Below are positions 1 through 8,276 of a stretch of DNA of 64,000 nucleotides, one piece after another (position 1 is the first letter of the stretch; every line of letters begins with the position of its first letter). Below the pieces are notes generated by a model. It was not told the origin of the DNA and made no database searches. It worked only from the letters and a program-made list of their open reading frames with translations. The stretch lies in the NCBI RefSeq assembly GCF_009900765.1, contig NZ_JAAABL010000001.1:372001-436000 (forward strand). Direction: 5' to 3'. A program made the position numbers and the translations under genes. The stretch is from Rhodovarius lipocyclicus. GTDB lineage: Bacteria > Pseudomonadota > Alphaproteobacteria > Acetobacterales > Acetobacteraceae.

Positions 1-474
1 CTGTCGGCCGAGGATTTCCGCCCTGGCTCCGTCCGCTTCATGCATATCGATGGCGACCACGGGCGCGGCGCGCTGATGAACGACCTGACCATCGCCAACC
101 AGGTGGTGGGGCCCGAGGGCATGCTGGTGCTGGACGATTTCCTGGCCCCGCAATTCCTGCCCGCCACCGCCGGTGTGTTCGAATGGCTGACCCTGCACCC
201 CAAACGCTTCGAGATCGTGCTGGCCGGCCACAACAAGGCCTATCTGGCCCGCCCCGAGGCGGCGCGGGACTATCTGTTCTTCATCCGCGACCAGCTGCCC
301 CAGGCGTTGCGCGCGCGCGGCACCACCGATTTCACCTTCTGGCGCATGTCCGAACCCGAGGATTGGCGCGGCTTCGGCGTCGCCGGCCGGCAGTGGGACC
401 GGGATTTCGTGGGCCTCAAGGAAGATGTGAACGAGCCTGAAGGCCCGCCCAGCGAGCGCTTTGTGATCTTCTGA
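1..474 (+). CDS. Class I SAM-dependent methyltransferase, C-terminal part
   Basis: The reading frame is open from base 1, so the gene begins left of the window and only its last 157 residues are seen. The segment HIDGDH followed about 25 residues later by VLDDF is typical of the Methyltransf_24-like class I SAM methyltransferases, where the acidic strand end and the later Asp pair help bind the cofactor or a metal. The substrate cannot be read from this part. The gene stands alone, with a 108-bp gap before the next gene. Family assignment rests on this one motif region, so it is only moderately sure. Confidence 0.6.
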   Translation: MSAEDFRPGSVRFMHIDGDHGRGALMNDLTIANQVVGPEGMLVLDDFLAPQFLPATAGVFEWLTLHPKRFEIVLAGHNKAYLARPEAARDYLFFIRDQLPQALRARGTTDFTFWRMSEPEDWRGFGVAGRQWDRDFVGLKEDVNEPEGPPSERFVIF

Positions 475-481
475 TCACGGT

Positions 482-525
482 TTGATATTTCTCAAGCGCA
501 ACGGCCTCGGTCTGACATTTGTCAA
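482..525. promoter_or_regulatory. Two tandem CRP/FNR-like boxes
   Basis: TTGATATTTCTCAA (482-495) and CTGACATTTGTCAA (512-525) both resemble the TTGAT/C-N4-A/GTCAA dyad bound by FNR/CRP-family regulators. They repeat each other with a 30-bp centre spacing, about three helical turns, and sit 58-101 bp upstream of the transporter start. This suggests control of the transporter-dehydrogenase pair by an FNR/FnrL or CRP-like protein. It is inferred from pattern only. Confidence 0.4.
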
Positions 526-582
526 ATCGGTCGCACGCGGCTGCGGTCATAACTGCGCTCACCATCTGAGGAATCAGAATCC

Positions 583-2070
583 GTGAGCTTCAATTTCATC
601 TCTCCGCCGGAACCGGACTCCAACCGGAAGCTGGCTTGGCTGCTGATTTCGCTGGCGCTGTATGTCGGCGTGCTGTTGCTGCCCACTCCCGCGGGCCTCA
701 CCGCCTCCGGCCAGGTTGCCCTGGGCCTGCTGGTGCTGGTCATCGTGCTGTGGATCAGCGAATGCGTCTCCCCCGCCAACAGCGCCATCGTGCTGGTGGG
801 CATGGCCGTGCTGGGGTTGATGGGCAAGCCCCTGCGCGCGGGCGGGCCGCCGATGACCTCCACCGCCGCGCTGAACTCCATGCTGACGGGCTTTTCCTCC
901 ACCGCCGTGCTGCTGGTGGCGGCCGCCCTGTTCCTGGCCGTGGCGCTGAAGCTGACAGGCCTCGACCGCCGCGTGGCGCTGCTGGTGATGAGCAAGGTCG
1001 GCATCTCCCGCTCGCGCCTCATTCTGGGTGCGATGCTGGTGGGCTTCGTGCTGGCGCTGTTCATCCCCTCGGCCACCGCGCGCGTGGGCGCCGTGATCCC
1101 GATCATGGTGGGCATCGTGACCGCGCTCGGCCTGCCGGCCGCGAGCAGCCTGGGTGCCACGCTAATGATCGTGACCGCCGCCGCCTGCTCCATCTTCAAC
1201 ATGGCGGTGAAGACGGGCGCGGCCCAGAACCTGATCAGCCTGAACTTCATGCAGCAGGCCTTCGGCCACAACATCACCTGGGGCGAGTGGTTCATCACCG
1301 CCCTGCCCTTCACCCTGGCCATGTGCGTGGTGCTGTATTTCGCCGCCCTGTTGATCCTGCGCCCGGATGTGCCCGCCAAGGAGGAAGCCGAGGCGCGCCT
1401 GCGGGAGGAACTGTCCAAGCTCGGCCCCGTCAGCGCCGCGGAATGGCGGTTGATCGCGGTGGCGGTGCTGCTGCTGCTGCTGTGGTCCACCGAGGGCATG
1501 CTGCACCCCTTCGACACCACCACCACCACGCAGCTGGGCATCGCGCTGCTGCTGATGCCGCGCATCGGCGTGATGCACTGGGCCCAGGCCGAGAAGCTGA
1601 TCCCCTGGGGCACGGTGGTGCTGTTCGCCGCCGGTATCTCGCTGGGTACGCTGATGGCCACGACGGGCGCCGCCGCCTGGCTGGCGCAGACGACGCTCGG
1701 CCAGTTGGGCCTCGGGTCGCTGCCTGTCTATCTGGTGGTGGGCGCGCTGTCCCTGTTCAGCATCGTGCTGCATCTGGGCTTCGCCTCGGCCACGGGCCTG
1801 GCCAGCACGCTGATCCCGATCATGGTCGCCTTCGCGCAGACCCTGCCCTATGGCAAGGAAACCGCCTTCGGCATCGTGCTGATCCAGAGCTTCGTCGTCT
1901 CCTTCGGCTTTATCCTGCCGACCAACGCACCGCAGAACATGCTGTGCTACGGCACGGGCGCCTTTTCCATCGCGCAGTTCGCCAAGGTGGGCGTGGTCGT
2001 GACCGTCGCCGGGCTGGGGTTGATCGTGCTGTTCTCCGCCACGATCTGGCCGATGATGGGGGTGCTGTAA
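583..2070 (+). CDS. SLC13/DASS-family anion transporter
   Basis: A 495-residue polytopic inner-membrane protein with about a dozen hydrophobic segments. It has the two-fold repeat of the divalent anion:Na+ symporter (SLC13/ArsB-NhaD) group: a motif around AVKTGAAQN in the first half and LPTNAPQN (residues 445-452) in the second, the conserved Asn-Pro hairpins that bind anion and cation. Members import dicarboxylates, sulfate or related anions. The start is a GTG with GAGGA ten bases upstream. The dehydrogenase starts three bases after its stop, so the two are almost certainly cotranscribed, and the imported anion is probably a substrate or product of that enzyme. The actual anion is unknown. 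Confidence 0.85.
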   Translation: MSFNFISPPEPDSNRKLAWLLISLALYVGVLLLPTPAGLTASGQVALGLLVLVIVLWISECVSPANSAIVLVGMAVLGLMGKPLRAGGPPMTSTAALNSMLTGFSSTAVLLVAAALFLAVALKLTGLDRRVALLVMSKVGISRSRLILGAMLVGFVLALFIPSATARVGAVIPIMVGIVTALGLPAASSLGATLMIVTAAACSIFNMAVKTGAAQNLISLNFMQQAFGHNITWGEWFITALPFTLAMCVVLYFAALLILRPDVPAKEEAEARLREELSKLGPVSAAEWRLIAVAVLLLLLWSTEGMLHPFDTTTTTQLGIALLLMPRIGVMHWAQAEKLIPWGTVVLFAAGISLGTLMATTGAAAWLAQTTLGQLGLGSLPVYLVVGALSLFSIVLHLGFASATGLASTLIPIMVAFAQTLPYGKETAFGIVLIQSFVVSFGFILPTNAPQNMLCYGTGAFSIAQFAKVGVVVTVAGLGLIVLFSATIWPMMGVL

Positions 2071-2072
2071 GC

Positions 2073-3014
2073 ATGTCCGGCAAGGTAGGCATCATCGGGG
2101 CGGGACAGGTCGGCGCTTCGGCAGGCTTCCTCCTCTCCTTCACGCCCGGCGTGCGGGAGGTGGTGCTGGTGGACCTGGACATGGCCCGCGCCACCAGCGA
2201 GGCCGCGGACATCGCCCATGCCGCCGCCTTCGCCCACAGCGGCCTGGTGCGGGGCGGCGACTATGCCGAGCTGGCGGGGGCCGATGTGGTGGTCATCACC
2301 GCCGGCGCCAACCTGAAGCCGGGCCAGACCCGGCTCGACCTGCTGGCGATCAACGCCAAGATCGTCTCCGGCATCATCGAGAAGGTGCTGAAGGCAGCCC
2401 CGGATGCGGTGCTGCTGTTCGCCACCAACCCGGTGGACGTGATGCCGGCACTGGCGGTGCGGCGCTTCGGCCTGCCGCCGGGGCGGGCCATCGGCACCGG
2501 CTGCGCGCTCGATTCCGCGCGCTTCCGGGACCGGCTGGCGCGGCAGTTCGGGCTCTCGCCCACCTCGGTCCATGCCTATGTGCTGGGCGAGCACGGGGAT
2601 TCCGAGGTGCTGCACTGGTCCGGCGCGCGGGTGGCCAGCCTGCCGCTTTCCCACTTCGCCGCGCATGTGGGCATGCCGCTGACGGCGGAATTGCAAGCCA
2701 CCATCGCGCAGGAGGTGCGGACCTCCGCCTATCGCATCAAGGAAGGCAAGGGGGTATCGAATTTCGGCATCGGCGGCTGCATCGCTCGGCTGACCCAGGC
2801 ACTGGTCAATGACGAGCGCACGATCTTCACCGTCTCCACCCTGATGGATGAGGTGCTGGGCGTGCCGGAGACCTGCATATCCCTGCCGCATGTGCTGGGG
2901 GCACGCGGTGCCTCGGCACCGCTGATGCCGGACCTGGACGCCGCCGAGACCGAGGCGCTGCGCCACAGCGCAGGGGTGCTGCGCGAGGCGATCGCGCATG
3001 CGCTGGGCAGTTAG
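2073..3014 (+). CDS. L-lactate/malate dehydrogenase-fold 2-hydroxyacid dehydrogenase
   Basis: A 313-residue cytoplasmic NAD-dependent dehydrogenase of the LDH/MDH superfamily, oxidising an L-2-hydroxyacid to the 2-oxoacid. Visible are the N-terminal GxGxxG nucleotide fold (GAGQVG), an Asp ending the second strand (NAD rather than NADP), Asp147 and Arg150 in LDSARF, and catalytic His174 in GEHGDSE. The active-site loop reads AGANLKPGQTR. Aligned to Bacillus LDH (AGANQKPGETR), Leu81 replaces the Gln that defines LDH or the Arg that defines MDH. This argues for a larger or non-polar substrate side chain rather than lactate or malate. It is coupled to the SLC13 transporter just upstream. Family is certain; substrate is open. 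Confidence 0.85.
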   Translation: MSGKVGIIGAGQVGASAGFLLSFTPGVREVVLVDLDMARATSEAADIAHAAAFAHSGLVRGGDYAELAGADVVVITAGANLKPGQTRLDLLAINAKIVSGIIEKVLKAAPDAVLLFATNPVDVMPALAVRRFGLPPGRAIGTGCALDSARFRDRLARQFGLSPTSVHAYVLGEHGDSEVLHWSGARVASLPLSHFAAHVGMPLTAELQATIAQEVRTSAYRIKEGKGVSNFGIGGCIARLTQALVNDERTIFTVSTLMDEVLGVPETCISLPHVLGARGASAPLMPDLDAAETEALRHSAGVLREAIAHALGS

Positions 3015-3018
3015 GCGG

Positions 3019-3094
3019 CGGGGGCTTCGCCCCCGGGCCCTCAGTCAGGGGCGCTGCCCCTGACCACCCCGCAAAGGGTTGTAACAACCCTTTG
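3019..3094. terminator. Three stacked hairpins between convergent genes
   Basis: Three perfect or near-perfect hairpins follow the dehydrogenase stop: 3019-3035 (7-bp stem, TTC loop), 3045-3063 (8-bp stem) and 3072-3094 (11-bp stem around one base). None has a T-run, but together they lie between genes that converge and would halt or stabilise both transcripts. Such GC hairpin strings recur in Acetobacteraceae intergenic DNA (from general knowledge, not checked here). Confidence 0.5.
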
Positions 3095-3196
3095 AACCCA
3101 TGGATTGGCGCCTTACCTTGGCAGGTGGGGCGCCATTTTCGTTATAAAAATCAATGAAAAACACCTTGGCACTGTATGGCGCCAAACTCATGGGGT

Positions 3197-3246
3197 GCAG
3201 GGGCCTTTCGGCTCCTGCCGGGGGTCCAGGGGGCGGCGCCCCCTGG
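3197..3246. terminator. Two further GC hairpins
   Basis: 3197-3218 pairs GCAGGGGCC with GGCTCCTGC around TTTC, and 3226-3246 pairs CCAGGGGGC with GCCCCCTGG around GGC. They lie just past the end of the leftward hyuB gene and probably serve as its terminator. Between this block and the first lies an AT-rich pocket (about 3135-3175) flanked by GGCGCC palindromes, with no gene. Confidence 0.4.
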
Positions 3247-3260
3247 TGGCCGCGCCCCGC

Positions 3261-4916
3261 TCAGCGCCCGTAGACAGCCTTCGCCGTCTCGGCCGAGATC
3301 AGCCCATCCTCCACATCCTGGCGCACCAGCGCCGGGTCGCGTTCCGTGGGTGCGCCCATGCCGCCGCCGCCGGGCAGGTGCAGCACCAGGTGCCGCCCCT
3401 TCGGGATCACCTGGAAGCCTTTGCTGCGCAGCGCGATGCCGTTGGCGTCATCCAGCAGCACCAGCCCGCCCGCGCCCTCGCCGCCGCCGAAGCGGCCCTT
3501 CGGCGCGTTCGCCACGCGGTCGAAGATGGCGTTCACGGCGAATTCGGCATTGCCCTTGGTGCCGATCTCCATGATCTGGCCGAAGCCGCCGCGCGTGCGG
3601 CCATGGCCCGCGCTGTCCGGCCGCAGCTCCTTGCGCCAGAAGATCACGGGGGCGACGTTCTCGGTCGCCTCCACCGGCATGGTCCGCACGCCGGAGGGGA
3701 AGGCGATGCCGTCCATGCCGTCCTTCATGGGGCGCGCGCCGGTGCCGCCGGAATTGAAGGTGATGATCTCGAAATCATCCACCTCGGCATTCTGGCCGCT
3801 GACCTGGCTGCCGCCGCGCAGGGGCGGGTTCCACAGGCAGGAGCTGCCCTCGGCGTTCACCCGGCCTGGCACGGCCTGGGCCAGGCAGCCCATCATCAGG
3901 TCCGGCAGCAGCTGGCCCACGATGTGGCGCACGCTGACCGGATAGGGGCGCGGGGCGTTCAGGATGCAGCCCTCCGGGATCTCCATCCGGAAGGGCAGCA
4001 GGCTGGCCCAGTTGTTCGGGATCTCGGGCGCCACGACGCATTTGATGCCGAAGCAGGAATAGGCACGGCAATAGGCGGGCGGCACGTTGATGCCGCGGCT
4101 GGACAGGCCGGAGGTGCCGGTGAAATCCACCACCACCTCATCCTCGCGCACCGTCAGCGCGGCATGCAGCGCCACCGGCGCCTCATAGCCGTCCGAGTGG
4201 ATCTCGGCCACATAGGTGCCCCTGGGCACGGCGTTGATCGCGGCCCGCGTGGCGGTGATGGAGGCATCGAAGATGTATTCCGCCAGATCGCCGAGGCCAT
4301 CCAGCTTGTACTCCTCCAGCATCTCCGCCAGGCGCTTGGCGCCCGCGTCGTTGCAGGCGCACAGCGAGTAGATGTCGCCTTCCAGCTCCACCGGAGTGCG
4401 GCTGCCGACGCGGATGAAGTCGAAGAAGGTCTCGTTCGGCTTGCCCTGGTCGAAGCACTTCACGATCGGGATATAGAGCCCTTCCTCGAACACCGAACGG
4501 CCGTCGGGGCCCATGCCCAGGCCGCCGATGTCGATGATGTGCGCCGTGTTGGCGAACAGGCCCACGATCTTGCCATTGTGGAAGGCGGGCGTGACCACGG
4601 TCAGGTCATGCAGGTGCCCGGTGCCAAGCCACGGGTCGTTGGTGATGTAGTGGTCGCCCGGCTTCATGCCGGCGGCGGGGAATTTCGCCAGGAAGTGGCC
4701 GACGCTCTCGGCCATGGAGTTCACATGGCCCGGCGTGCCGGTCACGGCCTGGGCCAGCATGCGGCCTTCCAGGTCGAACACGCCGGCCGAGAGGTCACCG
4801 GCCTCTCGCACCGTGGTGGAGAAGGCGGTGCGGATCATCACCTGCGCCTGTTCCTCCACCACCGCGATCAGGCGGTTCCACTGGATCTGGCGCTGGATCT
4901 GTTCGAGTGCGGACAT
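3261..4916 (-). CDS. hyuB: Hydantoinase B/oxoprolinase family protein
   Basis: A 551-residue HyuB-type subunit. With HyuA it forms an ATP-dependent enzyme that opens cyclic amides (hydantoins, 5-oxoproline) or acts on related small molecules. The family's N-terminal landmarks are clear: PGHVNSM, then NDPW at 93-96 and GTGHLHD at 98-104, the metal-site region, followed by VVDFTGTS in the middle. Length is usual for a stand-alone B subunit. It starts four bases after the hyuA stop and is the last gene of a four-gene leftward operon, followed by hairpins. Acetone/acetophenone carboxylase subunits look similar, but an amidohydrolase gene in the operon favours amide chemistry. Confidence 0.88.
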   Translation of the reverse strand: MSALEQIQRQIQWNRLIAVVEEQAQVMIRTAFSTTVREAGDLSAGVFDLEGRMLAQAVTGTPGHVNSMAESVGHFLAKFPAAGMKPGDHYITNDPWLGTGHLHDLTVVTPAFHNGKIVGLFANTAHIIDIGGLGMGPDGRSVFEEGLYIPIVKCFDQGKPNETFFDFIRVGSRTPVELEGDIYSLCACNDAGAKRLAEMLEEYKLDGLGDLAEYIFDASITATRAAINAVPRGTYVAEIHSDGYEAPVALHAALTVREDEVVVDFTGTSGLSSRGINVPPAYCRAYSCFGIKCVVAPEIPNNWASLLPFRMEIPEGCILNAPRPYPVSVRHIVGQLLPDLMMGCLAQAVPGRVNAEGSSCLWNPPLRGGSQVSGQNAEVDDFEIITFNSGGTGARPMKDGMDGIAFPSGVRTMPVEATENVAPVIFWRKELRPDSAGHGRTRGGFGQIMEIGTKGNAEFAVNAIFDRVANAPKGRFGGGEGAGGLVLLDDANGIALRSKGFQVIPKGRHLVLHLPGGGGMGAPTERDPALVRQDVEDGLISAETAKAVYGR

Positions 4917-4920
4917 GGGC

Positions 4921-7014
4921 TCAGCCCTCCTTCACCAGTTCGAGATAACCGAGGCCATCCACCGCGCAGGTCCAGCCCGGCCCCACCAGCGTGCTGGTCT
5001 CATCCTCGGCGATGATGGCGGGGCCATGCACCTTGGCCCCCGGCGCCATCTCGTCACGGGCATAGATCGCCCAGTCCCGCACCTCGCCGCTCGCGGTATC
5101 GCGCACCTGCTGGTGGCGGATGGGCTTCGGCGCCGGCGCCGCCTCGGGCTCGGCCACCGGCTCCGCCTCATCCACCAGGGTGGAGACGGTGACGGCGAAG
5201 CTCATGATCTCCACATCGCTGCCCGGCACCGGCCGGTCATAGAAGCGGGCGTATTCGGTGTCATAGGCGGCGCGCAGGTCGATCACATCCTGCTCGGACA
5301 GGTCCCGCGCCGGCATCACCACCGCGATCTCATGCCCCTGGCCGACATAGCGCATGTAGGCGATGCGGTGCTCGGTGGTCTCGGCACCGAAGCTGCCATT
5401 GGCCACCACGCGCGATGCCTCAGCGGACATGTCGCCCAGCAGGCCGTTCACCGCCGCGCGGTCGAAGCTGGCAAAGCGCTGGTACAGGCTGCGCACCACC
5501 TCATAGGCCACCGGCGCGCGCAGGAAGCCGATGGCGCTGCCCACACCGGCGCCCGAGGGCACCAGCATGCGGTTCACGCCGATCTTCTCGCACACGCGAT
5601 AGCCATGCACGGGCCCGCCGCCGCCGAAGGCCACGACCGCGCGCCCCTCATAGGTCTTGCCGCTTTCGATGGCATGGACGCGGGCCGCATTGGCCATGTT
5701 CTCGTCCACCATCTCCACCACACCGAGGGCCGCCATCGGGGCCTCCAGCTTCAGGCCGCGCCCCACATGCTCCGCCATGGCGGCGGCCGCGGGTTCGGGG
5801 TGCAGGGCCAGGTTGCCGCCCGCGAAGGTCGCGGGGTCATAGCGGCCGAGCAGCAAATTGGCGTCCGTCACGGCGGGCTTGTCGCCGCCTCGGCCATAGC
5901 AGGCGGGACCGGGGTCGGAACCCGCACTCTCGGGGCCCACCTGGATGCGGCCCATGGCGTCGATCTTGGCCAGCGAACCGCCGCCCGCGCCGATCTCCAC
6001 CATTTCGATCACGGGGATGCGCAGCGGCATGCCCGAGCCCTTCTGGAAGCGGCCGATGCGCGCCACCTCGAACACCCGGCTCGCCTGCGGAGTGAATTCG
6101 TCGATCAGGCAGACCTTGGCCGTGGTGCCGCCCATGTCGAAGGACAGCACCTTCTCCCACCCCTTCTGCCGCGCGACGAAGGCCGAGAAGATGGCCCCGC
6201 CCGCAGGCCCGCTTTCCACCAGCCGGATCGGGAAGCGCGAGGCGGTCTCGATGGTGGTCAGCCCACCGCCCGACAGCATCATGAACACCGGGGCGGTCAG
6301 CCCCATCTCGTTCAGCCCCTCACGCAGCCGCGCGAGGTAGCCGGCCATCAGCGGCTGCACATAGGCATTGGCGACGGTGGTGGAGAAACGCTCCCACTCC
6401 CGCATCTCGGGCGAGACCTCGGAGGAGATGGAGATCGGCGCCTCGGGCCACACCTCGCGCACGATCTCGGCCGCGCGCTTCTCATGGGCCGGGTTCACGA
6501 AGCCATGCAGGAAGCCGATGGCGATGGCCTGCATGCCTTCCTCGCGCAGGAAGCGCGCGGCGGCGGCCACCTGGGCCTCGTCCAGCGGGCGCAGCACCTG
6601 GCCGGTGTTGTCCAGGCGCTCAGTCACCGTCACGCGGTGGCGGCGGCGCACCAGCGGCTTCGGGATCTCGATGTTCAGGTCATACTGGTCGTAGCGGCTC
6701 TCATTGCCGAGTGCCAGCACGTCCCGGAAGCCCTCGGTGGTGATGAAGCCGGTGGGGGCACCCTTGCGCTCGATGATGGCGTTGGTCGCCAGCGTCGTGC
6801 CATGGATCATCACCGCGATGTCGGCGGGCGTGAGGCCCGCGCGGGCCAGGGCCACCTTCACCCCCTCCAGCACGCCCAGCTCCGGGGCGCGGGGGGTGGT
6901 CAGCACCTTGGCCGTCCAACGCTGGCCGCCTTTCTCCACCGCGACATCGGTGAAGGTGCCGCCGATATCGGCGGCGATGCGGGCGCGGCTGTCCGCCGCT
7001 GTAGTCTCGCTCAT
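4921..7014 (-). CDS. hyuA: Hydantoinase A/oxoprolinase family protein
   Basis: A 697-residue HyuA-type ATPase subunit. The ASKHA phosphate-binding loop ADIGGTFTDV is at residues 15-24, a second ATP-site segment SFDMGGTTAK follows mid-protein, and GPGYG-like turns are replaced by AFGGGGPVHG near residue 460. It should phosphorylate or activate the ring amide that HyuB then opens. The start is set at 7014 because its ATG overlaps the upstream TGA (ATGA); an ATG at 7035 would only add seven residues inside the neighbour. Translational coupling on both sides supports a fixed A:B ratio. Confidence 0.88.
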   Translation of the reverse strand: MSETTAADSRARIAADIGGTFTDVAVEKGGQRWTAKVLTTPRAPELGVLEGVKVALARAGLTPADIAVMIHGTTLATNAIIERKGAPTGFITTEGFRDVLALGNESRYDQYDLNIEIPKPLVRRRHRVTVTERLDNTGQVLRPLDEAQVAAAARFLREEGMQAIAIGFLHGFVNPAHEKRAAEIVREVWPEAPISISSEVSPEMREWERFSTTVANAYVQPLMAGYLARLREGLNEMGLTAPVFMMLSGGGLTTIETASRFPIRLVESGPAGGAIFSAFVARQKGWEKVLSFDMGGTTAKVCLIDEFTPQASRVFEVARIGRFQKGSGMPLRIPVIEMVEIGAGGGSLAKIDAMGRIQVGPESAGSDPGPACYGRGGDKPAVTDANLLLGRYDPATFAGGNLALHPEPAAAAMAEHVGRGLKLEAPMAALGVVEMVDENMANAARVHAIESGKTYEGRAVVAFGGGGPVHGYRVCEKIGVNRMLVPSGAGVGSAIGFLRAPVAYEVVRSLYQRFASFDRAAVNGLLGDMSAEASRVVANGSFGAETTEHRIAYMRYVGQGHEIAVVMPARDLSEQDVIDLRAAYDTEYARFYDRPVPGSDVEIMSFAVTVSTLVDEAEPVAEPEAAPAPKPIRHQQVRDTASGEVRDWAIYARDEMAPGAKVHGPAIIAEDETSTLVGPGWTCAVDGLGYLELVKEG

Positions 7015-8276
7015 TGAGTCACGTCCTGAAGCCAACGGGTGATCACCTGGCAGGCGAGCGCGAAATCCTCGAAGCGCATCGCCTCATGCGGGTTGTGGCT
7101 GCCGTTCTGGTTGCGAACGAACAGCATGGCGGCGGGCACGCCCGCCTGGGCGAAGGCGGCGGCGTCATGCCCCGCCCCCGACGCCATCGAAAGATGGGCG
7201 ATGCCCAGATCATCGGCCGCGCGCGCCAGCCCCGCGCGGATGCCCGCATCCATGATGGAGGGCACGGAACCGCTCTCGGGCCCGAGTTCGAAACGCACGC
7301 CACGCCGCGCCTCGATCTCCGCGATCAGCTGGTGCAGGCGCGCGACCACCAGGTCGCAATTCTCCATGTTCACCGAACGGATATCGAGGCTGAACCGCAC
7401 CTCGCCCGCGATCTTGGTGAAGCCGGCATCGGCGTTGGTCGCCATCTCGCAGAAGGTGACGACCATGGGCCGGCCCTGGGTGTCCAGCTCGCACCAGTAT
7501 TCGTCCAGCCGGTGCGCCAGCTCGGCGGCGGCGATCACGGCGTCATGGCGGTATTTGCGGGCGGTGGCGCCGGAGTGGTTGTACTCGCCCACCACCTTCG
7601 CGGCCCGGAAGCGGCGGCTGCCCGGAATGCCGGTGACGATACCCATCGGCACGCCCTCGCCTTCCAGCGTCGGCCCCTGCTCGATGTGCAGTTCCAGGAA
7701 ACCCGCGACATTGTGCGGGCCGATCACCTTGCGGCCAGCCTCGGCGAAGGCCGGGTCGAAGCCTTCCTCGCGCATGTGCTCGGCCAGCGTCCGGCCGGAA
7801 TCGCTGCGCTTCACCAGCAGGTCGGCGGGCTTCAGCATGCCCAGCGCCCCCCGGCTGCCGGGGTAGGAGGTGGGGAACCAGGCCCCCGCCTCCTCGGCGC
7901 GGATGCACATCACGGTCACGTCCTGCGCCGGGGTGTAGCCAGCCTGGGCCAGGCCCGCGACGGCGGCGAGGCCCGCCAGCACGCCCGCGGCGCCATCGTA
8001 GTTGCCACCCTGGGCCACGCTGTCCAGATGGCTGCCCAGCAGGATGGCGGGGCGGGAGCGGTCGGCCCCCGGCAGGGTCAGATACTGGTTGCCCACCGGG
8101 TCCACCCGGCGTTCCAGGCCCAGGCGCTCGCCCTCCTCGGCCATCAGCGCATGGGCCATGGCCTCGCCGGGGCCATAGGCGGTGCGGGTGATGCCCACGC
8201 CGTCGAAGCTGCGCTCCCGCAGGGTATCGAACAGGCGCGCGGCCAGATCGGTGTCGGGGGCGAGGTTGGTGCTCAT
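7011..8276 (-). CDS. M20-family Zn amidohydrolase (N-carbamoyl amino acid hydrolase type)
   Basis: A 421-residue M20/HyuC-AmaB type hydrolase that splits N-carbamoyl or ureido groups from amino acids or related compounds. Metal ligands are visible: His83 in GSHLDSV, Asp94 in GGNYDGAAGV, the EE pair at 128-129, a His in ELHIEQGP, and a C-terminal His in NGSHNPHE. The central HSG segment (YNHSGAT) belongs to the dimerisation domain. It overlaps the SDR gene upstream (TGATG) and hyuA downstream (ATGA). Together with HyuAB it can carry a ring-opened ureido product on to the free acid. Ureidoglycolate or beta-ureidopropionate hydrolase are alternatives. Confidence 0.85.
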   Translation of the reverse strand: MSTNLAPDTDLAARLFDTLRERSFDGVGITRTAYGPGEAMAHALMAEEGERLGLERRVDPVGNQYLTLPGADRSRPAILLGSHLDSVAQGGNYDGAAGVLAGLAAVAGLAQAGYTPAQDVTVMCIRAEEAGAWFPTSYPGSRGALGMLKPADLLVKRSDSGRTLAEHMREEGFDPAFAEAGRKVIGPHNVAGFLELHIEQGPTLEGEGVPMGIVTGIPGSRRFRAAKVVGEYNHSGATARKYRHDAVIAAAELAHRLDEYWCELDTQGRPMVVTFCEMATNADAGFTKIAGEVRFSLDIRSVNMENCDLVVARLHQLIAEIEARRGVRFELGPESGSVPSIMDAGIRAGLARAADDLGIAHLSMASGAGHDAAAFAQAGVPAAMLFVRNQNGSHNPHEAMRFEDFALACQVITRWLQDVTQ

